The position numbers and the translations under genes are program-made. From Plectrocnemia conspersa (taxonomy: Eukaryota; Arthropoda; Insecta; Trichoptera; Polycentropodidae), in NCBI GenBank assembly GCA_009617715.1, contig VTFK01000475.1, positions 186,001-250,000 of the forward strand: 64,000 nt of DNA, given 5' to 3'. Under the pieces are notes generated by a model. It made no database searches. It saw nothing but the letters and a program-made list of their open reading frames with translations, and was not told the DNA's origin. Position 1 is the stretch's first letter, and every line of letters begins with the position of its first letter. Of this stretch, positions 22,801 through 37,800 are shown piece after piece.

Positions 22801-25800
22801 AAAATTAAATGATTTAAACGTTAAATATACATTTAAATACTTATATTATATATTTTCAATAGTAAAGTCCAAATACATTTTCATCAGTAGGTATATATTT
22901 CTACTAGCGGAAATATAATTTAGCTGATAGGCGCTAATGAAATTATATACTATTCTAATTTGACAATTGCCTATTTGACCCAAACCTAACCTACACGAAT
23001 TAACCTAAAGAAAGTTCTAAAACTAAATACAATTTTAGAACTTTCTTAAACATAAACTTAACCAACACAACTCTTAGGAAGAAATAAGCGGAAAGAGAAG
23101 TACAGGGAGATGTCGCATCTCGCATTTGGTCCATAGTTTGTCTGCTATATTTAAAAAATATAATAGCTATCCTTATCGATATTACTATGCACTTCTGATA
23201 TGAGATTATTAGTTAAAATATATTCAAACTGAATTTTGATCAGTAGGATAGCGCAAAAACAATTATCACTTCTCAGAAGTCAAAAATTCACGTCAAAAGC
23301 AATAAAACCATGTCGGCGCCGACACGATTTTATTGATTTTGACGTGAATTTTTAACTTCAGAGAAGTAATAATTGTTTTTTTTATTCTTAAATGTAAGTT
23401 TTATCACATTATTCTCCTGATTTTGATTGTTCTATGAAAAGAAATGAAAGTACAAACCTCCCATTAAACCAACCACATAGTTCAACAATTTATGGTGTCT
23501 TACATATTAAAAGTGTATTAATTTCTACCCCTTTCGCTTTATATTATCGATTAGTTTAGAAGGCTTAAATATGTTAAATATTTCGGGAATTAGGTAGGTA
23601 GCTAAAAATCAATCAATAAAAAGTACTCCTATAAATTAATGGTAATATTATGAAAATTCGAGTCATACCACCGAGCTATTATGCGGGTATTCAAACTTTC
23701 AACTTTGGAAGCAATAAATTCCGGTGTTTGCTAGAATTTACTGAACCGCCATGAACTACTTAAGTGCGTACAAAAATCGCAATTCACGAAACTCCATGAC
23801 GTAAAACATTCCTCACCCCTGCCATTAGTCCCTCTAGCTAGTTTATACATCGCACGCTCGCAAATAGTTTCCGATTCAAATGTACGCGTGTTTCATTCAA
23901 ACATCAAACGGTAAAACTTTACGACGTTAATTGAATTCGCACCATTCGCTCCAGTGAAAAGTTTATAAAAAACTTTAACAGCGACATTAAATTCGCCAAG
24001 TACTCGATTTACACGTGCGATTTTGATTTTTACATATTTTACACATGCAGCCAGTCGATTTTAACTTTAAATCGATTATGACAAAGCCAAAAAAGTGGCC
24101 TATTCATGTGAAGAATAATTCTTGCATTTTACATCTTTTTTATACCGTCCAGAAAGCATTTTATTACGGGAATTCAAATCTTATGTTTAGTACAGGATAA
24201 ACTGCCTCTCAATCTGCGAGTAAAAATTTAAAAATTCCCAAAACATGGAAGGTTTGGAGATTGCCATAAAAAAAAATTTTGACAGCAGTTTTTCCTTTCA
24301 CACAAAAAAATATATCATAGAACACAGTATTAAGAAATGTTTAAAAAAAATTTTAAATAAATCTAATCAATTTAAATTCAATTTTATTTGACCAATTAAC
24401 TTTATCGTATAATAAACGTGTTTGTTTTATTCGCGATTAATATGACTAAATTGCTCAGGATTTTATTTTTATTAAAAGCGATTGCGATAATTTAACGGTG
24501 AGCAATAAAACGAGAGTTTGTTGCTTTAATTCCCGCTAATTGTTACTTTGACGGGATAAAATCAACGAAACTCAATAAACTCGCAATCAACGCCCAAAAT
24601 CCTACTACAAAATTGCGATTAAATTTCACGCCCGTCTGTCTAATTAAAAAAACAGATTGCTATATATAATAATTAGTATTTCAGATATTAAAAAATATTT
24701 TATAAATATTATAGATATTCCTCATTCGATTCGTTCTAAAAATATTCGCTGAAAACTATTCGACGATAATCAAAGTTCTAAAAATAAAACTACAACAAAA
24801 TTCTAGATCTTTTCATTTTAACAACTAGTTAGAACAAAGTAACCTTGCGTTGTTAAAATTACGGTACACATTTTTTTAAATAAAATAAAATTACTATTAT
24901 GTAGGTTATATATTAATAATATATATAGATATTTTTTGTTATATATAGATATACTTAAAAGCGACTAGCTATAATTTTAGATGTTATATAATTTTCACTA
25001 TTATATTAATTCATCCATATAATCGATTACAATAACAGGATTACATTCAAAGCTTCAACGGAGTTTGCAGGTCTCAGATTTGCAATTAAGAAGATAAGGG
25101 AAACGAGATTAGATATAATTAAATCATTTAGTTCACACTAAGATGTAGATGTAAACAGTTCATTTAGGCTTAATAATTTAGTGAATACGATTGTTTCTAA
25201 AAATAATATTAACCATTTTATTATGAAACTATATTTGTATTTATTAAATTATAATAAGATATTGAAAAGATGTAAAAATTTTAACAAAAATAATAAGATA
25301 ACATTTTTATTTACTTTCACTGGAATAATTTATTCATACTACATAAATAATAAATTGTATCTGATTTAATAATCATTTATGAGATTGTATTTATAAAAAT
25401 CAGCACAATCTATTTTGACTAGTGAGAATAATATTGTTGTATTTTATAAAATCAGACATATATTAAGATTAAAATCTTTATTATTTCACTCGCGACTAAC
25501 TTCCGAGCGTTATACGCTGGTCTGGGTGAATCATTAATAAATATATAGTGAGTCATTAAGATCTTGATATATTTTTTTTAAATCAATAATACTTTTATAG
25601 ACACAGATATAATAGATTTTTAGAAAACTGTGGACCCTATCAGTGCACGCATTTAATTATTAATGACAATATTTTTTTAACATTTTTAAATATCACTGTA
25701 CAATTTGTGCAATAATAAATAAATGTATACGTCCTTGTCTCAAAGTCGTTTTGAGGATCATATTGAACTCTTGGAATTCGGGTAACTGCTGTAGCTAGAC

Positions 25801-28800
25801 AGTCAAAAGAAATCAGCTACTCTATTTTGGTTTTATAGACTCTCGAGCTTCCGATTTAGAATAAACTAATTTATTCCAAGTCGAAAGCGAAGTGGCTTAT
25901 ATGAGAATTAGGGGAAATCCTAACGCTCCTTTTATTTTATGTAGAGTGCATGTTTGAGTATATATATAGTATATGTATGTATATATTGCTATAAAATATT
26001 GAATAAAAAACCATAACGTGACAGTTGTTACAATGGGGTATAGAGATATTAGACTGAAATCAGTGACATCAATATTACTTATTTTCAATTTATATTATAA
26101 CTTATAGTCAATTTATGTCACTATGCAGCTGGATCCTGTTTTTAATAACAGCGTATTTTTAATAGTAGAATGTGAACGTCACACTTCCAATTTTTACACA
26201 CACACATTCGCGAGTGCTAGAGCCGAGTCACAAGAATAAAGTCGTATACGTCGCACAAAAATACGATTGTGTGTTGTTTTTGTTTCTACCTGCGCTGCAA
26301 TATCTGTTATTATCGGAAAACTGAAGTGTATCGGCATACTTTGGCTATTTTAGCAGAGGTAGATAACAATTTTACACGTATGATAAATTATTTAAAAATA
26401 CAGTTAAAAACATTTCAAAAATAATTAAAATATTTTTTATATAGTGATACAAATTACATACATATAGAAAATATACATATTTTAAAATACATGTAGGTCA
26501 CCTATGTAGGTTTTTATTAGCTACTAAATTGTACAAATTACGTGACAACGATTTATTTAAATTATTGGCCGTAATTCTGGAGAGAAGTTCACAGATAATG
26601 CTGGATGGCCAAAATATCAGCTGTTCGGCTCGCGTTCCAAAAGGGTTGATCTTAGCTCGGTTCTTGCTGTGGTGGATGCTCTTTGCGGACGTCCAGGGGT
26701 TCTGCGACAGGATGAAGTTCCAGGCAGGCGTCTCGTAAGTCTTCGCTGGCGTAGGGTGGACTTCAGTGAGGCTGCTTGTTCCCGTGCCGATGGCAAAAGT
26801 GATGTGTCTTTGTCTGGAAACTCCAACCCTTATATAGTAGTAGACTTCCGTCAATATTATTGCGCAATATCGTCCTGTTTCCCACGGTTTTGGTCCTCAG
26901 GGGTGTAATTTTTTCTCACGATCGTCCCCTTGCAAGGTGCAATATTCGTCATCCTGGATTTTATATTTTATGTCGTTTCCCTTTTTTTCGGTTTTTTGGG
27001 ATTCATGTATTAATTTCTACCCCCGTTTATATTATCGATTGTTAAAAGGGCTAATATGTTAAATATTCGAATTAGGTAGCTTAAAAAAAAAAAAAAAAAT
27101 CAATCAATAAAAAAAAAAAAGTACTCCTATAAATTAATGGTAATATTATGAAAATTCGAGTCATACCACCGAGCTATTATGCGGGTATTCAAACTTTCAA
27201 CTTTGGAAGCAATAAATTCGGTGTGTTTGCTAGAATTTACTGAACCGCCATGAACTACTTAAGTGCGTACAAAAATCGCAATTCACGAAACTCCATGACG
27301 TAAAACATTCCTCACCCCCTGCCATTAGTCCCTCTAGCTGGTTTATACATCGCACGCTCGCAAATAGTTTCCGATTCAAATGTACGCGTGTTTCATTCAA
27401 ACATCAAACGGTAAAACTTTACGACGTTAATTGAATTCGCACCATTCGCTCCAGTGAAAAGTTTATAAAAAACTTTAACAGCGACATTAAATTCGCCAAG
27501 TACTCGATTTACACGTGCGATTTTGATTTTTACATATTTTACACATGCAGCCAGTCGATTTTAACTTTAAATCGATTATGACAAAGCCAAAAAGTGGCCT
27601 ACTCATGTGAAGATACTTGCATTTTACATATGTTTTATACCGTCCAGAAAGCATTTTACTATGAGAATTCAAATCTTATGGTTAGTACAAGATAAACTGC
27701 CTCTCAATCTGCGAGTAAAAATTTAAAAATTCCCAAAACATGGAAGGTTTGGAGTTTGCCATAAAAAAAAATTTGACAGCAGTTTTTCCTTTCACACAAA
27801 AAAATATATCATAGAACACAGTATTAAGAAATGTTTAAAAAAAATTTAAAATAAATCTAATCAATTTAAATTCAATTTTATTTGACCAATTAACTTTATC
27901 GTATAATAAACGTGTTTGTTTTATTCGCGATTAATATGACTAAATTGCTCACGATTTTATTTTTATTAAAAGCGATTGCGATAATTTAACGGTGAGCAAT
28001 AAAACGAGAGTTTGTTGCTTTAATTCCCGCTAATTGTTACTTTGACGGGATAAAATCAACGAAACTCAATAAACTCGCAATCAACGCCCAAAATCCTACT
28101 ACAAAATTGCGATTAAATTTCACGCCCGTCTGTCTAATTAAAAAAACAGATTGCTATATATAATAATTAGTATTTCAGATATTTAAAAATATTTTATAAA
28201 TATTATAGATATTCCTCATTTGATTCGTTCTAAAAATGTAGACTATTCGCTGAAAACTATTCGACTAATCAAAGTTCTAAAAATAAAACTACAACAAAAA
28301 TTCTAGATCTTTTCGTTTTAACAACTAGTTAGAACAAAGTAACCTAGCGTTGTTAAAATTACTGTAAACATTTTTTTAGATGAAATAAAATAACTATTAT
28401 GTAGGTTATATATTAATAATATATATAGATATTTTTTGTTATATATAGATATACTTAAAAACGACTAGCTATAATTTTAGATGTTATATAATTTTCACTA
28501 TTATATTAATTCATCCATATAATCGATTACAATAACAGGATTACATTCAAAGCTCCAACGGAGTTTGCAGGTCTCAGATTTGCAATTAAGAAGATAAGGG
28601 AAACGAGATTAGATATAATTAAATCATTTAGTTCACACTAAGATGTAGATGTAAACAGTTCATTTAGGCTTAATAATTTAGTGAATACGATTGTTTCTAA
28701 AAATAATATTAACCATTTTATTATGAAACTATATTTGTATTTATTAAATTATAATAAGATATTGAAAAGATGTAAAAATTTTAACAAAAATAATAAGATA

Positions 28801-31800
28801 ACATTTTTATTTACTTTCACTGGAATAATTTATTCATACTACATAAATAACAAATTTTATCTGATTTAATAATCATTTATGAGATTGTATTTATAATCTT
28901 GATATATTTTTTTTAAATCAATTATACTTTTATTGACACAGATATAATAGATTTTTTAGAAAACTGTGGACCCTATCAGTGCACGCATTTAATTATTAAT
29001 AACAATATTTTTTTAACATTTTTAAGTCAGTTTTCTTTGGTTTCGTTCCAACAATACTATCACTTTCTAATGATGTAGAAGAAGATTGGTAGTTCATTTT
29101 CAATTTTAAAAAAGTCACTATAAAAAATTGTGAGTACCGAATCCAAAAACAGTTTGCTGTTAACTGATACGTCAAAAATACGTACTGCAATAATTTTGTG
29201 AATGCGTTGTCTACGTATACAAATGTATGTGACAGAGAAGCGATACATGCTAGTAAGAATATTCATTGTCTTGCTTGTTCTTGTTGAAGCGACAATGCTC
29301 ATTTCAAAGTTTTTTATTTCGGCTTATTTAGCACAAAAAATAATATAATATAGATGTAATATCACAGTAACTGAATGTCAACTCTTACCGTATCGTTGTG
29401 TTAGTTTTGGATAAAAAATGGAAGATGTGACGCTCACTGCTCTACGGATTACGCTGTTCAGATTATAGATTATAAATGATGATAAAAAAAAAATTACTAA
29501 ATTTATTGAATATTTTACAAATATTCATTAGGTACAATTGTGTTTATTATACCTACAAAGATATACGTATATATATACTCGAAAGTTACTTACAGGTCTG
29601 AAATTTTAATATGCTTCGAAGTATTCTCCATTTGACTCAATGCAAAAATCCAGGCGCTTCTCCCATTTCAGAAAACATTGCCTAAATTCTTATTCCGGAA
29701 TGCTGTTAATAGCTCCTGACGATTCTCGTTGAACCTCGTTAATGTCAACAAAACGCCTTCTTTTAAGTCGCTACTTCATTCGTGAGAATTCAACAACACG
29801 AGGACAATTTCAATTACAATTTCGTCACAATGGAATAACCAATCATCATATTTTTGACGTATATTTTAAAACAGCCTACAACATGATTAAAGTTTTAGGA
29901 ATTAATGTAGTTTAAATATTTTTTGAAAATTTTTGGGTATGTGCTTTCACGATAACACGCCAACTTTCAAAGCTCCACACGCAAATTCCACTCAAGCGTT
30001 AAAAATCACACTATTAGCATACGAAATTCAATCCTTCCAGCCGCATTCCAAACTATGTAGCGTCTCTACTAACCGAAAGACAATAATTAAGAAACCATAA
30101 CGCTTAGGCGCCGCTCCGTGCCAAAAGCGCTTCAAAGACGAGCAATAAGCCGAAGCTTTACGGCGTTTAATTTTCATTCCCGCGTTCGTTCACGGGACAC
30201 TGAATAGTGGAAATTCCTGTCGGAGGAAAAAATAACGACAGGAACAACGGTCGTTACAGCGCAGCCGCTTTCCCAAGTCGTGATGAAAATAATAATCGAG
30301 CGCGAGTGGATGTTTATTATCTACCGCGTGTTTTTTTTTTAACTTTTTATTATGTATTCTCGTTTAGCCCATCTGTCTTGTCGGATGAGTGGGAAAAAAA
30401 CGCGTCCACTCGGCCTAAGAAAAGCTTGATTAATTTATTACGAGCTTTTATTTCGTGTTTGTGGCAGTTAGTAGGCGAGCGGCGAGAAACAACTCTGCGA
30501 TGATTAGGTTTATTTAATTCAATTATAATCCAAGCGGATAAAAGTGAGCGATAGGCTACAAACTAGACATATTGATTCGATAAAATAAAAAATATATAGA
30601 GCTTGAAATCAGATTGCAACACCACAAAGTATGTTTCTTAATGTATTATACAATTTAGTTTCAGCAAGATCTAAACTTCCGTTAAAGTTATTCGTAACAG
30701 GGTTTAATATATAACAGTTGGTAATTGCAATAAGCTCTCTGAACTATAATATAATATAAAATAGCTAGTAGCACTTTAAATGTTATATGCAGACATTAAA
30801 CTAAGTTGTGTTTACCGATTATCACTTTACGATCAATATGTATACTCGTGAATATTATATTGAATCATAAACGAGAAGCTGTAATAAAATCTCCAGTCTC
30901 TCACCTTACAAAAGGAACGCTAAAATAATAAACAATATAATGTGATCATTTCTATTTGTAATATATTTCATTACTTTTTTAGTCCTTGAAGTGTTTATGC
31001 GCGAGTGTATATCGAAGATTTAAATTTAATTTAAAATAAAAAATAAATAAAATATGTTCATATTGTCAAAGTCCGCCACTCTAATGAATCATGAGTCTCC
31101 AGAGTGGCCTTCTACAAACGAAACCATTGGGGTTTCTCAATCTCAATGGGCAAACCAGTTATAGAAGTTTTGATTACAGTGATTTTAAAATATGTGTTCA
31201 TTGTTTACGTCTGGCTCTTGTGTGTTTTGATTCTAATATGGGGATTTTCTAATAAGGGTTTGTTCGTAAAGCGTAATTTTTTTAATTTTAATACAAACCC
31301 AAAAACATGTATTTATAGTTTTTTTATAATATTTTTTTTATAATTAATTTTTATTTTAAAACAATGAATTAAAAAAATAATTTTGGGGGAAAATCTAATG
31401 ATACTATTAATTTTATATATTCATCTTATTATTTATAATACAATATATTTTAGTGTAAAATATTTATTAAATTGATATAAATCTGATTCTTAAAATCCAT
31501 CAAAAATTAGGTATGTAGGTCAACGTAGCAGAAAATACAACGTAGGAAAAAAGAGGGCGATGAGTCACGTTTGGTGACTCACCCTCAGGACTGACAAAAG
31601 GGCGCAAAATCCATATTCAATGCATTTGAAAATAAAATTATTATGCGTATTTTTTTGTTTATCTAAAAAAATTTAAGAACTAAGCTTCTAAAAATAGCTC
31701 ACCGTTTAAGACTTCCAATGCTACTAGTACACTTTAATTTTAGTAACAGGCATTCGGCAAGTGAATTTCTATTGTCTTTACTCTTTTACTATAAAAAATT

Positions 31801-34800
31801 ACATCATTCCTCTTTAGGTTCGGTAACCTTTATACTGGTACTCTAGCGTCAGCATTTCACTACAGGTCACGGTTTTCATTTGACTCACCCTCATAATAAC
31901 AGTAATACTGATATGTACTTACATTCAAAGTACATTTTCTCGCAAATTATCTACAAATCTAATTGCTTATTAATCGAATCGAGAGAACGGATGCCGCAAA
32001 TCTCGATTGGTGCAAATAACCGGTTGCCAGAGAGTACTCGGTTGAAATGCAGGAAATGTACTGCTATGTCGGTGTATCTTGCTCGTATTATGTATCCTAT
32101 CTACACGTTTACATAGTACTTGCGTTTCCTGACCACATAAGATAATCAATAATTGAGATTTACACATGTTACGTAAATGTTCTAGGCTCAGACTTGGCTG
32201 TGTTATGCAGGGCCGCCGAGAGCGAACCCGGCCCCTGCGAAAACGATGATTCCGGACCTCATGACAAAAATGGCATTTTATATATTTTTTTAACATCGAA
32301 ATATTTTTGTTAAGTATTAAAAATTATTAAAAATATCTACTCATAATATTTACTTGATAATTATTCGTGTTTTATTTGCTGCTCAGTGTTGCCATATAGT
32401 GAATTTCCAGTCTAGGTTAAAAGCAATCGATTTTTATAACAATATTTAACGTGAGAATCGAATAAAGCAAATCTAAACAGAATTTTGATCAATATGAGAG
32501 CGCAAAAAGCAATTATCCATTCTCAGAAGTCAAAAATCCACGTCAAAAGCAATAAAATCGTGACGTTGCCATCGCAGTGGGAACGCTCGGTAACGAGTGT
32601 TCCCACTGCAACGTGAATTTTTGCCTTCAACATCCAGGGACACATCCAGCGACAGCCAATTTGACAATGACGGCTGATTTGTCCTCTATTTAGTTTGCTA
32701 TTTCACCATGAATAGACTTACGCCTTTTTGTGCAAATTTATTTCAAAAATCGTGGTTCAGTTCGCGAAACTTAAGTCCATTTTACAGTCGACAAAGTAAT
32801 TCAAATAACCATGGATCATTTTCGCACCACGCATACTCTAATTGATAATACGCATCCGTAGAGACGTCGTACAGTGCGCACCGAAGAAGTTGATTCTGCT
32901 GTGATGCATAGAATTAAAGAGAATCCAAATCGATTCGCCACCGTGCACAATAATTGGAGCTGTGTCCATCCAATTTATGGAAGATTTTGCGGAAATATAT
33001 TGGTTTACGAGCTTACAAAATCCAGATCGTGCAATAATTGAAGCCGCTTGATCGTGTGCGTCATATGTTCGGTGAATGGGCCGAAAACGAGATTGCTCTT
33101 GATCCTCATTATCACCACAAAATTGTGTTCAGCGATGAGGCTCATTTTTAGTTGAATAGCTATGTCAATTGGAGTGAATAAAATCCAAAAGCCATTAATG
33201 GGACGCTGTTACATCCACGAAAAGTCACTGTTTGGTGTACTTTATGTGTTGGTAGAATCATTTGTCCATATTTCTTCTAAAATGATGCCGGCCAGAACGT
33301 AAGTCAATGGAGAGCGCTATAGATCTGTGGCGACTGGCGACCGCCATGAATAGCAACAGACAAAAAAAATGGCAATTGTTTCATTGTTAATGCCCATAAC
33401 CAAGAATGTCCACCATTAACAATGAGACAAACATCATGGCACAAGAGGGATTTCTTTTGACCACACAACACGGGTCGTTAAGAGAATCCCTTTTGTGACT
33501 AAACGGTGCGGATGCAATTAATCATCACAACAGCAAACCCTTTCCGTAGAATTCGAAAGTCGGGGCAAGCAAAAACTCGCTTCCAAATATGCAACATCCG
33601 ATTTCTCGAATTCTACGAAGCGACTCCAGCGATTGGCTAGGAGATCGACGCACAAGCGTGATTGGCCAGCAAGTGTGCATCCCTCAAAAGAATATAAGCC
33701 CGGACTCCGACGAGGAGACGGCAGTTGATCCGCAGTTGGTCCACAAGACTTTGGCAGAGGGCCCAAGGCAGTTAATCCACGAGAGTCAAGCGAGAGACGA
33801 GACGCTGAGGCACGAGACAAGAGACCAGACGCCAGAGAGCGGAATCAGCGGCAGTCGATCCTGAGGAACCAGCTACGCGCCCCCACCTGACCCTCCTGAC
33901 ACCTGTCGCATGCAGCTTGAGCCATCCTGAGCATCATCAACTGCACGAACTCCGACATTACGAGAAACGTCACGCCGTATTCGTCCATAACAAACTTGTA
34001 AATATAAAATAATAAACAGTCTAATAGGATTCACCGAGGAGTCTCATTGGCCGCGAGGTCAACCACCCCTAGGGTTACGCTCCCTAAAGATCCATGATTA
34101 CTGACTTTTTCGTTCCCCAGTTGAATGGCATTAATGTGAAAAACAATTAATTTATTGAAGGAAACATTCGATGAGCGCATAATTTCGCGTAATGGATTTG
34201 TGAATTGGCCTCCAAGATTGTGTGATTTAACACCTTTGGATTATTTTCTGTGGAGATATGTAAAGTGGATTGTCTACGCCAATAAACCATAGACGAAAAA
34301 CGACTTGGAAGCCAACGATATATGGCTCCAGCTGGTCGAAAATTAGACTTCCATATTGCGCTTTATTTAAGCCAGCCGTGGCGCTTATTTGCCCTGAAAT
34401 CATATTTAAATACAAACGGCATAAAATTATCTTTCCAATAAAGTCAATACCATGTCATCTGAATGTGTTTTATTTCATTTTAAAGTTATATACTTCTAAA
34501 AAAAAAAGACTCTTTATCTACAATGGCTCAAATCGAGTTAGGTCATATGAGCAACCGTGGCCCTACAATGTTTTTACTAAAAACCCATGCTAGCTATGTT
34601 ACATGCTTTTTCAAAAGCAGTATAACTAAAAGTATTTTTTTCACATAATTCAGGTATTTAAAAGCTCCTTCTTGCAGCAGAAAAATTAAAGACAAGCGCT
34701 GTATTGCCTGCACATGCTTTACAGCAGTAAAAAAGTCTGAGACTAATCACCTACACTCGAAGGGGACATTGCACGCGAAGAAGAGGATAAACACTCGAGG

Positions 34801-37800
34801 TTCAAACTTGAGGCGAATTATCGTTATACCAACGCCTTACCCGCACACAGATGTCTCCGTTTCGAAATTAAATCGGTGAAAATCCCCTCCGAGCGTTCCT
34901 CAATGCCGGACGAGCGGAGCGCGGTTTAGTAGACTCTATTTCTAGTCAGTTCCCGAAGCTGGTTCCGAGGACTGAATCCGCCGATCGGAGCTTGGCGATA
35001 CTAAAATAAATATTTAGTATACAATCATAATTTAAGACCGCTTTTGTTGTGCTATTCCCGTAAGTCTTTCATCTTACTGCCGGGTCTAGATCTAGTAGAG
35101 AATATTATTCAACAACTACCAGTCCGGGTCGGGTGCCTAATAGCGCTTGATACCGCGATTGAACTCGAAGGTTAATCGCAACGATAAACCTAGTTTGTTT
35201 GTTGTTTATTTTTCAGGTTGGGACGATAACACGTGTGCCCGAGGCGAAAACAATATAGCGAAGATGGCCAGTTTAACTAACCGTTTACGCTTAACGAAAC
35301 TTTTCGGTTCATGTTTATTAAGCTTACGCAACTACTTTAGCCTGCGTCTTACAATGATGTTTCGAATGCAGAACTTTATTTACTTTAATGATCGAGGATG
35401 AAGCAATTTTATAATATAGCTTTGAATCAGTAATAATAGTAGCATTATAATCTAAATAAAATTTGATTTGTCTACTAGAACCTACTAAAAATAGATGGCT
35501 AATTGCAATATTGAATTATAGCATCATAATTAAATAAATTAAAATTTTAAATGTTGATGTATCATAATATGTAAACGGGTTCACAATGATTTAAGAAGCA
35601 AATATGTTTTAAATCATCCGACGCAAATTGGGCAATTGGGTGTTTCTGGTTTTGAAGCTGAAGGGGTGTGACTTTGCAGCTAAATAGAGGCAAGAAAAGT
35701 TTGTAACAGTTTATTTTATAGATATATATCAATTATAATATATAAAAATGTAGATGCCGCTATCATGCGGTGAAACTGAAATGGCAGGTCTTGGAAGTCA
35801 GAGAATCTTCGCTGGCATGTCGGCTGTGATTTAAGTGGAATAGCTGGTATCTGGTCACATTTTGAGTCAGCTGGGAGCTGACCTCAAAATGTGTGAAAGG
35901 TACAGCTGGCCACTCGGCGATCGGTAACCAAATAGTTTAAGAACAATAGTAATGTGCACATTTATTTTCTAATCAAATAAAGAGTAGTTTTTTCAGTGGT
36001 ACTTTAACGTCTCGGTACGAATGTGCTATTGAGTACAGTATATCTAATTACAAACGCAATTATTGGCTATACTTTCGAAACGGTTTGATCCCTTTTTCGT
36101 TTGTTCGAATGATCGTTAGAGTGATCTCTAAATTATGGATGTAAAAGGAAATAAAACCATTTACCGACTTTGTCATCACCGGGTAGTTGAACCTACATTT
36201 CATGTTACTGATTCATATTGACCAATCCATAACAATAAATGTGAAAATCATAAATTTAGCAAATAAATGATAAAATGTGTATTTTTTTAACAAAATTGGC
36301 TTTTATAATTAAATGATGTATGCGATCTATTGTGTTGTATGTTAAATATAAAGCGCATTGTCCATGACTACACAGAATTTAATATGTGGCCAAAAACTTT
36401 AATAGGATTAATATGTTGTACTCTCGGTGCTGAGCATACAAAATTAGCCTTTATGAATAAATGAAAGGTAGTTTTCTATCAAGGGGCCGATTTTTACTCA
36501 GTCTGCAACAGATTCTGATTAGAAAAAGACGTTTGTAGTAAATAAATATATTTTTTAATTCATTTAACAAATGGTATTGTGTTCTTTGATTTTATTTATT
36601 ATTTTTATGATCCAATGTATATTTTTTTACAAGTGCAAAATAAAAGCGCGATGCGGCACTAGCCACAAGATATATCAATTTGGGATTTGGCGAGGGTACT
36701 GTTAGTCAGAGAATTGAAAAACGTCGGTTCGAGAAATTTATTACTAGCGATGATAAGTTTAAAAACGAGCGCCGTAAAAGATCAAATTTTGCTTTTGATA
36801 TTAAAAAAATAAATATTGAAAAACACTGTTGAAGCTAATCTACAGACAACGGTTTGGACAATCGCTGCAGACTAAGAGATTTCTCCTAAGACCATTTCAC
36901 ATCAAATAGACAAACATACCGCAAGAACTGATCGAAAGGTAAAAACAGCAAGTCTGTTCTTCGTTATTTTTCAGAAACAAAGTGAAATCTTTATTATTAT
37001 ATCTACTGGTGAAAATATATTTCGTTATGATTTCACTAAAATGGCATGTTTTTAAAATTATTTTCGGGATAGATTCGAGATTGTTTTTTTTAGATTTTTT
37101 TTTTTTGATGAATAACCCAAGAACTTTTAGTTTGAAATCAGGGACGTCATTTTAGCTTTTTTCAGAAGGAGGCGAAAGTTTGCCAGTCAATGTTCGTTTT
37201 TTAATATTTCGATTTTAATATTCTAATCCCTGTTTAGAATCCACGTTAAAAGCAATAAAATTGTGCCGTCGCTGTAACAGCGGAAGCGCTAGGTTATCTA
37301 GCGTTCATATTAAGTATTTTTTAACAATATAGCGGCTTCAAATAAGTGAGAATCGAATAAAGTATATCCAAACCGGATATTGACCAATAGGAGAGCGCAA
37401 AAAACAATAATCACTTCTGAGTCATGATTTTTTGTTTATTGACCAAAATTCGGTTTAAATATACTTTAACAAGTGGTTTGAAAATACTTTGATAAGCACT
37501 CGAGATGTAACGGTGTACTTCTATTTTCTCCTGAGAGATGAATTGGCTTAATTTATATTTTAGACTTGACCTAATAAAATTTATATGACTATAATTAGTT
37601 TTAGAATTTTCATTAGGTTGGGTTTTGGTTTGAACAGCAAATGGACGTTTCGCAACTGTCAAATTAAATTTCATAGACATTTAAGAGCAGCATATAAGTT
37701 CATTAGCGCCTATCAGTTAAATTATATTTTCGTATATAGAAATATATATGTACTCGTAAAAATTTATTCGGACATCACTAGTGAAAATATAATTTCACTG

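Noticed and set aside
25181..25369. 62-codon open frame, repeated almost unchanged at 28681-28869
   Set aside because: The likeness comes from the ~2-kb duplication. The peptide is a run of Asn/Lys/Ile/Tyr from AT-rich DNA without a domain.
26498..26854. 118-codon minus-strand open frame
   Set aside because: It overlaps open frames on the other strand and in another frame, lies in an LTR-like block with TATA and poly(A) signals, and has no recognisable domain.
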